A stretch of 64,000 bases of DNA from Anaerolineaceae bacterium (GTDB lineage: Bacteria; Chloroflexota; Anaerolineae; Aggregatilineales; Phototrophicaceae): NCBI GenBank assembly GCA_002699585.1, contig PABP01000014.1, positions 620,001 through 684,000 of the forward strand, read 5' to 3'. This document shows positions 31,620 through 40,403 of the stretch, one piece after another (within the stretch, counting starts at the first letter, position 1; every line of letters begins with the position of its first letter). The notes under the pieces were generated by a model. The model was not told the DNA's origin and made no database searches. It worked only from the letters and a program-made list of their open reading frames with translations. The translations under genes were made by a program, and so were the position numbers.

Positions 31620-33272
31620 ATGGATTTGCTTCATTACATTCGCTTAGCGCGTAAATGGGCCTGGTTATTGGTTTTAATTGTCTTCGTCGCGGCCAGCTTC
31701 GCTTACGTCACGACCATCTCCGCGCCACCGCTATACAATGCCACCTCCACCATCTCAATCGGTAACTACCTGGATGTCCAGAACCCCACAGATCGCGATA
31801 TTGCGACGGGTATCGCGTTGGCGGAAACCTATGCCCAGATTTTACGGACGCCCAATCTGCACCGGGCTGTCATCGAAGAATTGGGGCTGACCATGGACCA
31901 AACGGAACTCAATGAGTCCTTCTCGACGGAAATTATCCAGAACACATCCTTGCTCAAGATTTCCGTGACCTACATGGACCCTATTCAGGCCACTGATATT
32001 GCCAACGAACTGGCGCGTCAGTTGATATTGCAAAGCCCCACCAATCTGACGGAAGAACAGCGTTTGCAGATCACCAGCCTGAACGAGCGTATCACCGCTC
32101 AGTCGACCGATTTGCAGAATCTACGTGATCAGTTGGCCACGGTAGAAGATGAATTGCGCAATAGTCCCGATCTTAGCCAGGATGCACGCACGGCCCTGCA
32201 AACAGAACGCACGACCCTCGTCGATCAGATTAACGAGGCCAATGCCAATATCGCAACCTATACCAACACGCTGGCGACCATCCAGCAGCGCACCAACTCG
32301 ATTGAAATCGTTCAGGAAGCGCTGGTCCCAACGGAACCCCTTGGCCGGGGTTTGGTGGGGCGCGTTATCCTTACTGTCATTATTGCTCTGGTCATCACAT
32401 TTTCTATCCTGCTTGCCCTCGATTTTGTGCGCGATACGTTTGAAAACACGGACGATGTGTCGCAGACGCTGAATCTACCTGTTTTAGGGGTCATCTCGCG
32501 CTTTAAGAAATCCAATGCTTCTTATCAAGATCGCTTGATTACGGAGCTTCCGCAGCTTTCTCAGATTCCTGAAGAATACCGTATGCTCAGGACCAACTTG
32601 CTGTATGCGTTGCAAGATAAGTCCGTCATCGTTATCAGCAGTTCCTTGCCAGAAGAGGGCAAGACGGTCAGCGCGGCCAATCTGGCGCTTTCCATTGCCC
32701 AGGCCGGGTTGCGAGTGGTGCTGGTGGATGCCGACCTGCGTCGTCCACGCCTACACGAACCCTTTGACTTGTCCAATGATTTTGGCTTGACCAACCTGCT
32801 GTCAAGCCAGCCCCGGTCAGTCAATGGTGGAGATGCTGCGCAAGAACAACGGCGCGATAAAGTACGTATTCCGAATCTAGAGGACTGGCGGCAGGCGGCC
32901 CAGCCAACTCCGCATGAAAATCTGAGTGTGATTTCGAGTGGTTTCATTCCGTTGAATCCGACTGAAATTCTGGGGTCCATCATGATGCGCCGCTGGACCG
33001 ATGCCATTCTCAATAGTGGGGCGGATTTTGTGATCTTTGATACATCGCCCATCCTGGTTGCATCGGATGCGGCAGTGTTGGCGTCACGTTTGGGGGCAGC
33101 GGTGATGTTAGTCATCCAGGCCAACAAAACTCGCAAAGGCTCTGTCATCGAAGCCATTCAGCGCTTTGATGCCGTGAATGTCGATGTGTCGGGCATCCTG
33201 CTCAATCGTGCTGACCCACGCATGCAGAGTTACTATGGCTACAGTTATACCTACTACTATCGCAACAACTAA
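31620..33272 (+). CDS. Wzz-like chain-length regulator fused to a bacterial tyrosine kinase
   Basis: 550 residues. Two transmembrane helices (about 14-33 and 245-265) flank a Wzz-type extracytoplasmic region with coiled coil (about 140-220). The cytoplasmic BY-kinase has Walker A SSLPEEGKTVSAANLA (Lys348), Walker A' VVLVDADLRRPRLHEPF, and a Walker B-type DFVIFDTSP. The C terminus ends in the tyrosine cluster YYGYSYTYYY used for autophosphorylation. The protein controls export and length of exopolysaccharide or capsule. The usual partner genes (export channel, glycosyltransferases) are not next to it. Its stop overlaps the convergent stop of the next gene by three bases. Confidence 0.92.
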   Translation: MDLLHYIRLARKWAWLLVLIVFVAASFAYVTTISAPPLYNATSTISIGNYLDVQNPTDRDIATGIALAETYAQILRTPNLHRAVIEELGLTMDQTELNESFSTEIIQNTSLLKISVTYMDPIQATDIANELARQLILQSPTNLTEEQRLQITSLNERITAQSTDLQNLRDQLATVEDELRNSPDLSQDARTALQTERTTLVDQINEANANIATYTNTLATIQQRTNSIEIVQEALVPTEPLGRGLVGRVILTVIIALVITFSILLALDFVRDTFENTDDVSQTLNLPVLGVISRFKKSNASYQDRLITELPQLSQIPEEYRMLRTNLLYALQDKSVIVISSSLPEEGKTVSAANLALSIAQAGLRVVLVDADLRRPRLHEPFDLSNDFGLTNLLSSQPRSVNGGDAAQEQRRDKVRIPNLEDWRQAAQPTPHENLSVISSGFIPLNPTEILGSIMMRRWTDAILNSGADFVIFDTSPILVASDAAVLASRLGAAVMLVIQANKTRKGSVIEAIQRFDAVNVDVSGILLNRADPRMQSYYGYSYTYYYRNN

Positions 33273-33742
33273 TTGCCTTCTTGCGCGATTAAGTCCATCA
33301 ACCGCTGATATTGCCACGCCCGTTCTTTGGCGATAGCTTCTTCGGCTGCATTGTCATCGCTGGCCCGATGAATGGCTTGCAGGGCATAAAGCGAAGGGCC
33401 GACAGCATGCGTCCGAACGTGGGCGGTGGCGACGGCTTGCCCTGCCGCCCGCGCCGCTGAACGTGCCGGATTGTCTGCGCCGACATCGCGGGCAGCCGCA
33501 TGCGAATCCAATGATGCTTTGCGAATCACCTTCATGCTGAATTCGCCCGTATTAATCCAGCTTTGCAGGGTAATGAGCGCCTGCCTCGGTCGTGGATCAT
33601 TCGGGTGGGCTTGCTCAAAATAGGGCATGACCCGTTCCGCGCAGTCTCGCGCCCACATGCCCAGCGTCCGATGGTCAGCTTGGGCCATCAGTTGATCCAG
33701 CGCTTCATCTTTGAACGTTAGCTTGAATTTTGACTTTGGCAT
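33269..33742 (-). CDS. Putative immunity protein (helical, Imm-put-like)
   Basis: 157 residues from the ATG at 33742 (MPKSKFKLTF), chosen for AAGGA eight bases upstream. The body is all-helical with the pattern LGMWARDCAERVMPYFE, DPRPRQALITLQSWINTG, HAAARDVGADNPARSAARAA and AVATAHVRTHAVGPSLYAL. This resembles the widespread family annotated as putative immunity protein, whose role has not been shown. It lies 132 bases downstream of an HExxH-type gene on the same strand. Confidence 0.65.
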   Translation of the reverse strand: MPKSKFKLTFKDEALDQLMAQADHRTLGMWARDCAERVMPYFEQAHPNDPRPRQALITLQSWINTGEFSMKVIRKASLDSHAAARDVGADNPARSAARAAGQAVATAHVRTHAVGPSLYALQAIHRASDDNAAEEAIAKERAWQYQRLMDLIAQEGN

Positions 33743-33874
33743 GGCAGCGTCCTTTTCGTCTTGTGGAAAGCGCATTCTAGCAAACCCAAACGCTGCCCGC
33801 CTGTAGTCAAAAATCACAAATCCGCATACGCTTTTCTCACAAAAGCCCGCCGATTTGTGGGGAATTTATCTCAA

Positions 33875-35020
33875 TTACAATAGCGAATATACGCAGTCCC
33901 CGATATGGGTCACGCCAGTCAAGTCGATCTGAACGGCGTCTGTCTGTAAATGTAATGTGCCCTGATCAAGTTCCACAATGCAGGGGGGTAGAATGATTTC
34001 CCCTTGGGATACATGATCGATTACCGGTCCTTGCTTTACCGTGATGGACCCTCTGTCGGGTATCAAAAGTGTAAAAGCGGTCCGATGCAGGATGCGACCA
34101 TCGCCCAATGAAACCAGCGTCGATGGGTTGAAAGCCCTGTACTGCTGGCCTGTTTTGTCATATTGGATGCGAACAACATCCGTATTTTCCAGGTGCGCCA
34201 TCTGGCCCGCGATTTCGGTACGGAATGCGGACACGGCGTTTTGCTCTTGTTCCAGCACATCCTCATACCCCAGGGATACGAGGTCAATGTCATTCTGCGC
34301 CTGTGGCATCATCAGATCACCAGGCGATGCTCCCTGTTCGATGCGCGTCGTCCAATCGGATACAGTGGCATCCAGCAGGTGGCATAATGCGGCCCCCACC
34401 TGGTAAAAACGCGCCCACCCGTGACCAGATTGCCCCAATATTGGCTCCTGTTCGAACAAAGCCTGCCGTGCTTGCTGCTCGACAAAAAAAGCTGTCCCTT
34501 CGCTCCGTTCCAGGAAGCGCTCATAAGCTAAAAGGCTGGGATGCGCATTCAGGCGTGTTCGCCTTAATGTCATGAGATGCCCCAGGATGCCGACTTTCTG
34601 GTCGATGCTGTCATCCGTATTCCGTAGAATATTTTCTTCCAACCGACACAATGCGCGATACTCAGGGTCCAGTTCAGGATAGAAGGCCATCGCCGTGAAC
34701 ATGTCGGCATCAAGCGGTGTGAAGTGGTGATGCTGAAAAACGTGAAAGCCTTCATGATAGGCTAGCGGCAGTACGTCCGATTCACTTTTGCACACTTCCG
34801 CCGGAATGGTCGCTGTGGCAATCTCATTGATGGGGACGCTCGTCGCGGCCATCAACTGTTCTGGGCGCGTCTCCGGTGGGTTGGGATGATCGATATAGAC
34901 GACCTGTTCGTCATCATAAACAGCAAAGGGAATATCTTTAATGTCATAGTCCGGCCACAGGCAGATCGACGCCCCCTGCTTGGCCTCTCGGATCATGCTT
35001 GCAATCGTTGATACATCCAT
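33875..35020 (-). CDS. Hypothetical protein with an HExxH-type zinc-peptidase motif
   Basis: 381 residues. The motif His89-Glu-Gly-Phe-His93 in LAYHEGFHVFQHHH, followed about 85 residues later by RSEGTAFFVEQQAR with a candidate third ligand, is the gluzincin-type metallopeptidase layout. The N-terminal strand region (ICLWPDYDIKDIPFAVYD) precedes it. The last 100 residues are beta-rich (HRTAFTLLIPDRGSITVKQG). No signal peptide or membrane segment is seen. I know no exact family. AGGAGG eight bases before the ATG supports the start. Confidence 0.6.
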   Translation of the reverse strand: MDVSTIASMIREAKQGASICLWPDYDIKDIPFAVYDDEQVVYIDHPNPPETRPEQLMAATSVPINEIATATIPAEVCKSESDVLPLAYHEGFHVFQHHHFTPLDADMFTAMAFYPELDPEYRALCRLEENILRNTDDSIDQKVGILGHLMTLRRTRLNAHPSLLAYERFLERSEGTAFFVEQQARQALFEQEPILGQSGHGWARFYQVGAALCHLLDATVSDWTTRIEQGASPGDLMMPQAQNDIDLVSLGYEDVLEQEQNAVSAFRTEIAGQMAHLENTDVVRIQYDKTGQQYRAFNPSTLVSLGDGRILHRTAFTLLIPDRGSITVKQGPVIDHVSQGEIILPPCIVELDQGTLHLQTDAVQIDLTGVTHIGDCVYSLL

Positions 35021-35103
35021 TAGACTTTCCTCCTACACTCTATCAAGTGTAGTCGGAGCCGATTGGTGATGTAACTAACAAATGTCAGTTTATTGGGAAC
35101 TTG

Positions 35104-35130
35104 GTCGTAGACGATCCCTCCGTCTGCGAC
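35104..35130. repeat. Strong 10-bp hairpin
   Basis: GTCGTAGACG pairs with CGTCTGCGAC (one G-T pair) around ATCCCTC. Similar words (GTAG, CTGCG) occur in family B palindromes, so it may be a degenerate member. Confidence 0.5.
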
Positions 35131-35274
35131 GTAGCGCTCCCTGAACTCGATGAAATCGATGCCGACTTGAAATATTAGAACAGAGATATTTTCAGATTAG
35201 TTTTTAGCTGGCATTTTTCTTCCTATTTTGCAAGGAAGGTCAACTACTAAATGGAATCCAACCTGAAAGCAACC

Positions 35275-35298
35275 GTAGGGACGCAGCACGCTGCGTCC
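35275..35298. repeat. REP-like palindrome, family B
   Basis: GTAG followed by GGACGCAGC, AC, GCTGCGTCC. The core matches the copy at 60015 apart from the centre. Confidence 0.8.
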
Positions 35299-35360
35299 AC
35301 TTTTGGCTCATTTTTTGGTAAAATTGACATATCAGAAACCAGTTTTACTAAGGTCAAAAA

Positions 35361-35723
35361 ATGGGCGTTGGATGGGAAGGATTAGTCGAGTTTTACGAAG
35401 AATACTCTCATTTTCCGCGTGAAGGCGAGATGTGGGATGAAATAAGGTATCATTGCAAACAGATGACGATCCTTGTTCCCCAGATGCGAACGCACCCTAA
35501 GCTACGCACTCTAGAACCGATTTGGGGTATATCTGTCATTGCTCTGAGACTGGTAAACAGAAAAACTGATCGACTCGCTTTGGTTTCTATAAACCCAGAT
35601 GATACAGTTATAATCAACCTTTGTGATTACACTGGTTGGCTCGACATAGACACCTGGGAAGAGCTATATGTCAGTTTAGAGAATACAATAAGCACTCTAG
35701 AATCAGCATTATTCCCAGTTTAA
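35361..35723 (+). CDS. Small hypothetical protein
   Basis: 120 residues, acidic, with mixed strand and helix (MGVGWEGLVEFYEEYSHF, then a beta region IWGISVIALRLVNRKTDRLAL split in two strands, then a helical end WEELYVSLENTISTLESAL). GC content is lower than that of its neighbours. AAGGTC precedes the ATG. I recognise no family. The size and fold pattern would fit a SMI1/immunity-like protein, but no motif supports that. Confidence 0.6.
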   Translation: MGVGWEGLVEFYEEYSHFPREGEMWDEIRYHCKQMTILVPQMRTHPKLRTLEPIWGISVIALRLVNRKTDRLALVSINPDDTVIINLCDYTGWLDIDTWEELYVSLENTISTLESALFPV

Positions 35724-35737
35724 TCAAATGCCTTCAT

Positions 35738-35757
35738 TAGCTAGCTAGCTAGCTAGC
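35738..35757. repeat. Short GCTA tandem repeat
   Basis: About five units of GCTA in a row between the small gene and the two-hairpin element. Confidence 0.8.
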
Positions 35758-35798
35758 ACCGCCCGAAGCTCACTTAACGGACCAAAAAGCGAGTAGAC

Positions 35799-35870
35799 GC
35801 AGCGGGTCAGAGTGCCTTCAGTGCACTTCCCGCTGCCAATATGCAGCCGTATGACTTCAGTCTACGGCGG
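35799..35870. repeat. Two-hairpin repeat element, copy 2
   Basis: Same plan as the element at 15291. The outer stem GCAGCGGG / CCCGCTGC is unchanged. The inner stem is AGTGC / GCACT with loop CTTCAGT. Hairpin 2 is CCGTA / TACGG around TGACTTCAGTC. Each difference from copy 1 within these stems is matched on the opposite arm in the inner stem and at one pair of hairpin 2. It lies between convergent genes. Confidence 0.75.
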
Positions 35871-35876
35871 TGAAAA

Positions 35877-38138
35877 CTACTCAAACGCCTGCCGTAGCCA
35901 GAACTTCGCATACGCCTGTGATTCTCTCAATAGCGATTGAAGCCGCGTCAATTCGGTGCTGCCATTGGCCGTGCCGCCATCCACCACCTGGAAATCATCC
36001 TCGCTGATGGCCACAAACGACAAATCCACCCGCGCGCTGAGCGCCTTCAAGGCCTGCCGAATCGTCCAGTCATCATGGCCCGTTCGCGCGACCATCGCCT
36101 GCATGTTGATGCGCCCGCCATAGTGCGTCAGGGCGTATTTGGCCAGCCCACCCAACACGCCGAACAACTGCCGAATGTCCGTTTCCGGCTGCTCCTTGCC
36201 GACCAGCACCAAGCGCTGCGGCTGAACCTCATTCAAGATGGCTTGCCAGGTATCCGGCCCCGGTGGAACCGACCACACGACCAGCGTTTCCGCTTGTGAC
36301 AGGCTGTAGCGATCTACGCCCTCAATCGCTCGATTCATGCCTTCGTACAGTACCAGCGCCCCTGGGAATTGCTGCCGTAGGTCGGCTAACAGGCTGTCCT
36401 CAACGGCTTTTCCGCGATAGTCGACCACCTCATAACGTGGCCCCGTTTCCAGGGTGATGCCCTCTGTGATGGGCCGCGCATCCAGCCATTCGACCAATGC
36501 CTCGCGCTTGCCATTGAAGGCATTCGCCCGCAGCGTATAGGCGATGTCAAAACGGCCCTGCGGCAGCGATTCCATATCGCCAAACCACCACACGACGCGC
36601 TGCTCGTTGCCATCGGCATCAGCTAGCTTGAGTTCGATATGATCGCCGCGTCGGCCCAGGTTGCGCCGACTCTTGATATGCACATCGCGGGTAGCCAGCA
36701 CTAGCGGCGGATTGCCATTGCCGAACGGGGCCAGTCGCGCGATGTCCTCGGCCAGTTCCAGGCTGATGTCGCCCAGGTCGAGGTAGGCATCGATGGCGAT
36801 CTCTGGCGCGACTTCTTCCGTACCGAGCATCCCGCGAACAGTCTGCGAAATCCCGCGCCGGAACGCGAAGATATTCTCTGTGGGCAAACTCAGTCCTGCT
36901 GCCATATTGTGGCCGCCAAAGCTATTGAGCAAATCCGCCTGCGAACGAATGGCTTCGACGATGTTGGCGCCTTCCACCGACCGCGCTGATCCGCTGGCCA
37001 CTCCCTCATTTTCAGCAAGTACGATGACTGGGCAGCCATAATCTTCTACCAGTCGGCTGGCGACGATGCCGACCACACCCGTATGCCAACCCTCACCGCA
37101 CACCACCAGCACGGCGTATTTCAGCAGCGACGGGTCCTGTTCGATCTGCCGCTGTGCCGCTTCGTAGACCTGCCGCGTCAAAAAGCGCCGCTTCTGGTTG
37201 AGGCCCTCAAGCTCGTTGACACGTTCCTCAATGATGCTTGGCTCGTCCGTCGTCAGCAGTTGTACAGCGGGTCCGGCATCCTCCAACCGACCGAGCGCGT
37301 TCAGGCGCGGCCCTAAGCGAAAGCCGATGTCCATCTCAGTCATATACGCCGGATCGACTTCAGCGCGCGTCATCATGGCTTGCAGCCCCGGACGCGCTGC
37401 CGTGCGCAGGCGTTCCAGGCCGCGTTGCAGCCAGTAGCGTGTATCATCGACCTGGACCATCACATCTGCCACGATGCCCATCGCCACCAGATCGAGCAGT
37501 CCCTCACTGGGCATGTCGTCATACAGCGCCCGAACCAGCATATAGGCCGTGCCAACGCCGGGAAGCTCGCGCAGGGGATGACCCTCTGGTAGCCGCATCG
37601 GATTCACAGCGGCATAGGCGTTGGGCAGCTCTGGTGGCAGTGAGTGGTGATCGGTGATGACCACATCCACGCCGTGCCCCTGCGCCAGATCGACCGCATC
37701 ATGAGCGGCGATGCCCGTGTCACAGGTCAGCAGCAGGCCGATGCCCGCATCGAGATAGCGCGTCAGCGTCGGCAGATGGATGCCGTGCCCTTCTGTAAAG
37801 CGGTTAGGAACGTGATACTCGACCTGTGCGCCCAGCTCCCGCAGCGCCGATACCAGCAGCGCGGTTGAGGTCTGCCCATCAACGTCGAAGTCGCCCCATA
37901 CCAGTATCGTCACTTGCTCACGAATGGCTTGCCGCACCCGCGCGACCGCTTTTTCCATATCAGGCAAATCATACGGCGAGGCTGGCGTATAGTGATCAGG
38001 ATCGAGGAAGCGCAGCGCCGCCTCCGGTTGACTGATGCCGCGCCGCACCAGCGTTTCCGCCACAATCGAATGCCCACCGACCGCCGCGCGCAGGTCATCC
38101 GGCACGCTCACCGGTTGGGGATCAAGCCAGGTTTTCAT
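35877..38138 (-). CDS. recJ: Single-stranded-DNA-specific 5'-3' exonuclease RecJ, with a long C-terminal extension
   Basis: 753 residues. The DHH phosphoesterase domain has VWGDFDVDGQTSTALL, LLTCDTGIAAHDAV and VVITDHHSLPPELP. The DHHA1 domain ends in FGGHNMAAGLSLP, and an OB-like domain follows (LGDISLELAEDIARLAPFG, HIELKLADADGNEQRVVWW). All metal-binding motifs of RecJ are present. RecJ degrades single-stranded DNA in recombination and mismatch repair. The enzyme from E. coli is about 577 residues; here residues about 570-753 add a helical region with a winged-helix-like end. Only three bases separate it from the upstream HerA-like gene, so the two are probably co-transcribed. Confidence 0.93.
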   Translation of the reverse strand: MKTWLDPQPVSVPDDLRAAVGGHSIVAETLVRRGISQPEAALRFLDPDHYTPASPYDLPDMEKAVARVRQAIREQVTILVWGDFDVDGQTSTALLVSALRELGAQVEYHVPNRFTEGHGIHLPTLTRYLDAGIGLLLTCDTGIAAHDAVDLAQGHGVDVVITDHHSLPPELPNAYAAVNPMRLPEGHPLRELPGVGTAYMLVRALYDDMPSEGLLDLVAMGIVADVMVQVDDTRYWLQRGLERLRTAARPGLQAMMTRAEVDPAYMTEMDIGFRLGPRLNALGRLEDAGPAVQLLTTDEPSIIEERVNELEGLNQKRRFLTRQVYEAAQRQIEQDPSLLKYAVLVVCGEGWHTGVVGIVASRLVEDYGCPVIVLAENEGVASGSARSVEGANIVEAIRSQADLLNSFGGHNMAAGLSLPTENIFAFRRGISQTVRGMLGTEEVAPEIAIDAYLDLGDISLELAEDIARLAPFGNGNPPLVLATRDVHIKSRRNLGRRGDHIELKLADADGNEQRVVWWFGDMESLPQGRFDIAYTLRANAFNGKREALVEWLDARPITEGITLETGPRYEVVDYRGKAVEDSLLADLRQQFPGALVLYEGMNRAIEGVDRYSLSQAETLVVWSVPPGPDTWQAILNEVQPQRLVLVGKEQPETDIRQLFGVLGGLAKYALTHYGGRINMQAMVARTGHDDWTIRQALKALSARVDLSFVAISEDDFQVVDGGTANGSTELTRLQSLLRESQAYAKFWLRQAFE

Positions 38139-38141
38139 AAC

Positions 38142-40346
38142 TTAGAAAGGTATTTCATCGGATGCAGAGCCTTCATCATCATCAAAACAACGTCTCTGAA
38201 TTTCAAAGTTATTACGAAAAATATCTCTATCATTCAACTCAATTATCATTGGCGACTTGGCAGCTATTCCGCGTCCATAAGCAATGCAATGGCGGAAAGG
38301 TAAAGTTGATAAGAGTGCCGCATAATCGTCACCAATATAATTACCCAAGAATTCCATGCCAGTTGCATCAAATACTTGTAAACCGAAGATGGTATTGCAT
38401 TGGTTCAAGATCGATTTTGTTACATTAGCTGTACGTTGTGTAACTAGAAGCGTACCAAGTCCATACTTTCTACCTTGCATTATAGCCTTAGCCGTTCCAT
38501 TGCTAGCACTCTTGTCGCCTTCATATGCAACAGAACTCCATTCGGGTATCAATGAATGAGCCTCTTCTAATACAAGACATAATTTAGCTTGGTTTACCAT
38601 ATTAGGCTTTAGATGTTCTAATAACTGCTCAGAAATTATTCTGGTAATTTGTGCTGCAGACATCTCGCCTATTCCGGCTTGTTTAGCATAAATTTTTGAT
38701 GTTTGTTCTGTAACATCGTATTGATAGGGGTTTATTATTCTAATACACCAGTTTTGATCACCCATAAAAGTGTTTATATGGGTCCTCATTATTTCGGCAA
38801 ATTTTTTCTGATTACCTCCATCAGCCATATTATCCTTAGGTATATCCCTATCACCCAAAATATATTGCTTAATTTCTTGATCTGATTGATTCTGTTTGTC
38901 AATATCGATGAATTCAGACAGTGCTTTCTGGTATTCTCCAGTTATATCTATGATCCAGACCTTGATACCATCCGCGAGAATACGCAGGATTAGCTCAACT
39001 GCCAGACTTGTTTTTCCCGATCCAAGTACACCCAATATCGCAGTGTTGTGTGTAACTAATTCCTTCGTGTTGACCTTTATACCGTACTTGGTTTTAGGAA
39101 TGCAGCCAACATAATTTGTAATTGACTCCTCTATTTGTGCTTCTGGTACTAAATAAACTGGTGCATGAATGTTAGGCGTCCAAGGAACTTGTTCAAAACG
39201 GTGTTCCTTTCCAACCCATTCACCTAGCTTTCTAGCATGGATACGCATGAAACCATGACGGTTTGAATCACGGAGGGCTTCACTCTCTGTTACCGCATTG
39301 AAAACTTGATAAAGCACAGGTCTGCTACGTATCTCAATGCTTAATAGTTGTCCTTCAACAATTTCGCAAGTATCTCTATAAAGCTCAATCTCTACGTGAC
39401 TAACATCGCTTTTCTCAACCACTGATCCAATAAAGCTCTTTTTACTTTTGTAAATTGGATTTTCGCTTAGAGTAGTGGAAAACATGTTTTCCGTGCACTT
39501 CATTGCTATATTTTCAGGAGCCCAAAGTTTGGGACTGTCCTTTCTTCCAATATCATGGATAGATACTGCCCGTATCCATCGCTCACTTGATAGCCTGTAG
39601 GAATCCAAGACAAGACATATCTGTGCTACTTCCTCATCAAGGGGGACTAATATGATGGATTCAGGTGTTGGTATATTACGAGAGCTTATTCTTATATTAA
39701 GAATATTTGGCTCTCTGCGTGAAATTACTTCGCCAACAATATGAACTTGAGTCTTTCTTACTTGCCATATATTTTGGAATCGTTTGATCAAATTGCTTAT
39801 TGTTTCAACAGGTTTGCCAAGAACGAGTGCTACCCACAAAAAAGTAAGCAAAAGGGCTTTGTCGACTTGACTATAGAATGTGGCGATAATAAGAAAGTAG
39901 AGCAGGGTAAAAACGAAGTTAGGAGACCCCAGTATAGCAACAGTTTTGGTTAGACTTTCTCCTATTCTTCGATTATTTGGCTTTTCGCTTCGCCCTAGGG
40001 CAATAGAAAGAACTGAAAGGAATAAAACAGTTCCCATACCCAAGGAATAAAATATCCACCAATCTCGGTTATTCTGGACAACGCTTTCTGAGATGAGCGG
40101 AATAGTGGTAGAAAGCGCTGCAACAGAGTTTCCAATGGCATCCTGTGGTGATGTGAAAAAAGGTTGTAGTAACAAGTCGCCTAGTAATAGCGCCAGGAAT
40201 GCTGCCCAAAACCATAGACTTGTTGTTATATCATCGTGGATAAAGAAGTAGTTAATTCCGAGTATGGTGACTATGTAAACAGCAAAGAACCAGATGCGAG
40301 TATTTAATTTGAATTCACTGCTCATTGATAAGCTCGACATTTGCAT
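38142..40346 (-). CDS. Membrane-anchored HerA/FtsK-type ATPase with an SSB-like acidic C-terminal tail
   Basis: 734 residues. Four to five transmembrane helices lie in the first 190 (for example WFFAVYIVTILGINYFF, WFWAAFLALLLGDLLLQ, FVFTLLYFLIIATFY). A beta-barrel-like region follows (about 210-400), then the ATPase: Walker A LGVLGSGKTSLA (Lys445), IDITGEYQKAL, Walker B LCLVLEEAHSLIP, and LLVTQRTANV. This is the HerA/DUF87 type of hexameric DNA translocase. The last residues are CFDDDEGSASDEIPF, very like the acidic IPF tail by which SSB recruits RecJ and other repair enzymes. The gene is markedly AT-rich next to its neighbours, a sign of transfer. No NurA or other nuclease partner is adjacent except recJ. 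Confidence 0.85.
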   Translation of the reverse strand: MQMSSLSMSSEFKLNTRIWFFAVYIVTILGINYFFIHDDITTSLWFWAAFLALLLGDLLLQPFFTSPQDAIGNSVAALSTTIPLISESVVQNNRDWWIFYSLGMGTVLFLSVLSIALGRSEKPNNRRIGESLTKTVAILGSPNFVFTLLYFLIIATFYSQVDKALLLTFLWVALVLGKPVETISNLIKRFQNIWQVRKTQVHIVGEVISRREPNILNIRISSRNIPTPESIILVPLDEEVAQICLVLDSYRLSSERWIRAVSIHDIGRKDSPKLWAPENIAMKCTENMFSTTLSENPIYKSKKSFIGSVVEKSDVSHVEIELYRDTCEIVEGQLLSIEIRSRPVLYQVFNAVTESEALRDSNRHGFMRIHARKLGEWVGKEHRFEQVPWTPNIHAPVYLVPEAQIEESITNYVGCIPKTKYGIKVNTKELVTHNTAILGVLGSGKTSLAVELILRILADGIKVWIIDITGEYQKALSEFIDIDKQNQSDQEIKQYILGDRDIPKDNMADGGNQKKFAEIMRTHINTFMGDQNWCIRIINPYQYDVTEQTSKIYAKQAGIGEMSAAQITRIISEQLLEHLKPNMVNQAKLCLVLEEAHSLIPEWSSVAYEGDKSASNGTAKAIMQGRKYGLGTLLVTQRTANVTKSILNQCNTIFGLQVFDATGMEFLGNYIGDDYAALLSTLPFRHCIAYGRGIAAKSPMIIELNDRDIFRNNFEIQRRCFDDDEGSASDEIPF

Positions 40347-40403
40347 AGTTGGCTAATTGAGTATTAGCATACTATCAAAAAAGAGTTTCGGCGATTTAGT
40401 TTT

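Larger units (their letters stand above)
35021..35360. other. Intergenic region with hairpin and REP-like palindrome
   Basis: A strong hairpin (GTCGTAGACG / CGTCTGCGAC, 35104-35130) and a family B palindrome (35279-35298) lie here. No gene is seen. Confidence 0.55.

Noticed and set aside
35738..35757. GCTA repeats as a possible CRISPR or phase-variation tract
   Set aside because: It is intergenic, only about five units long, and far from a start codon or promoter that it could switch.
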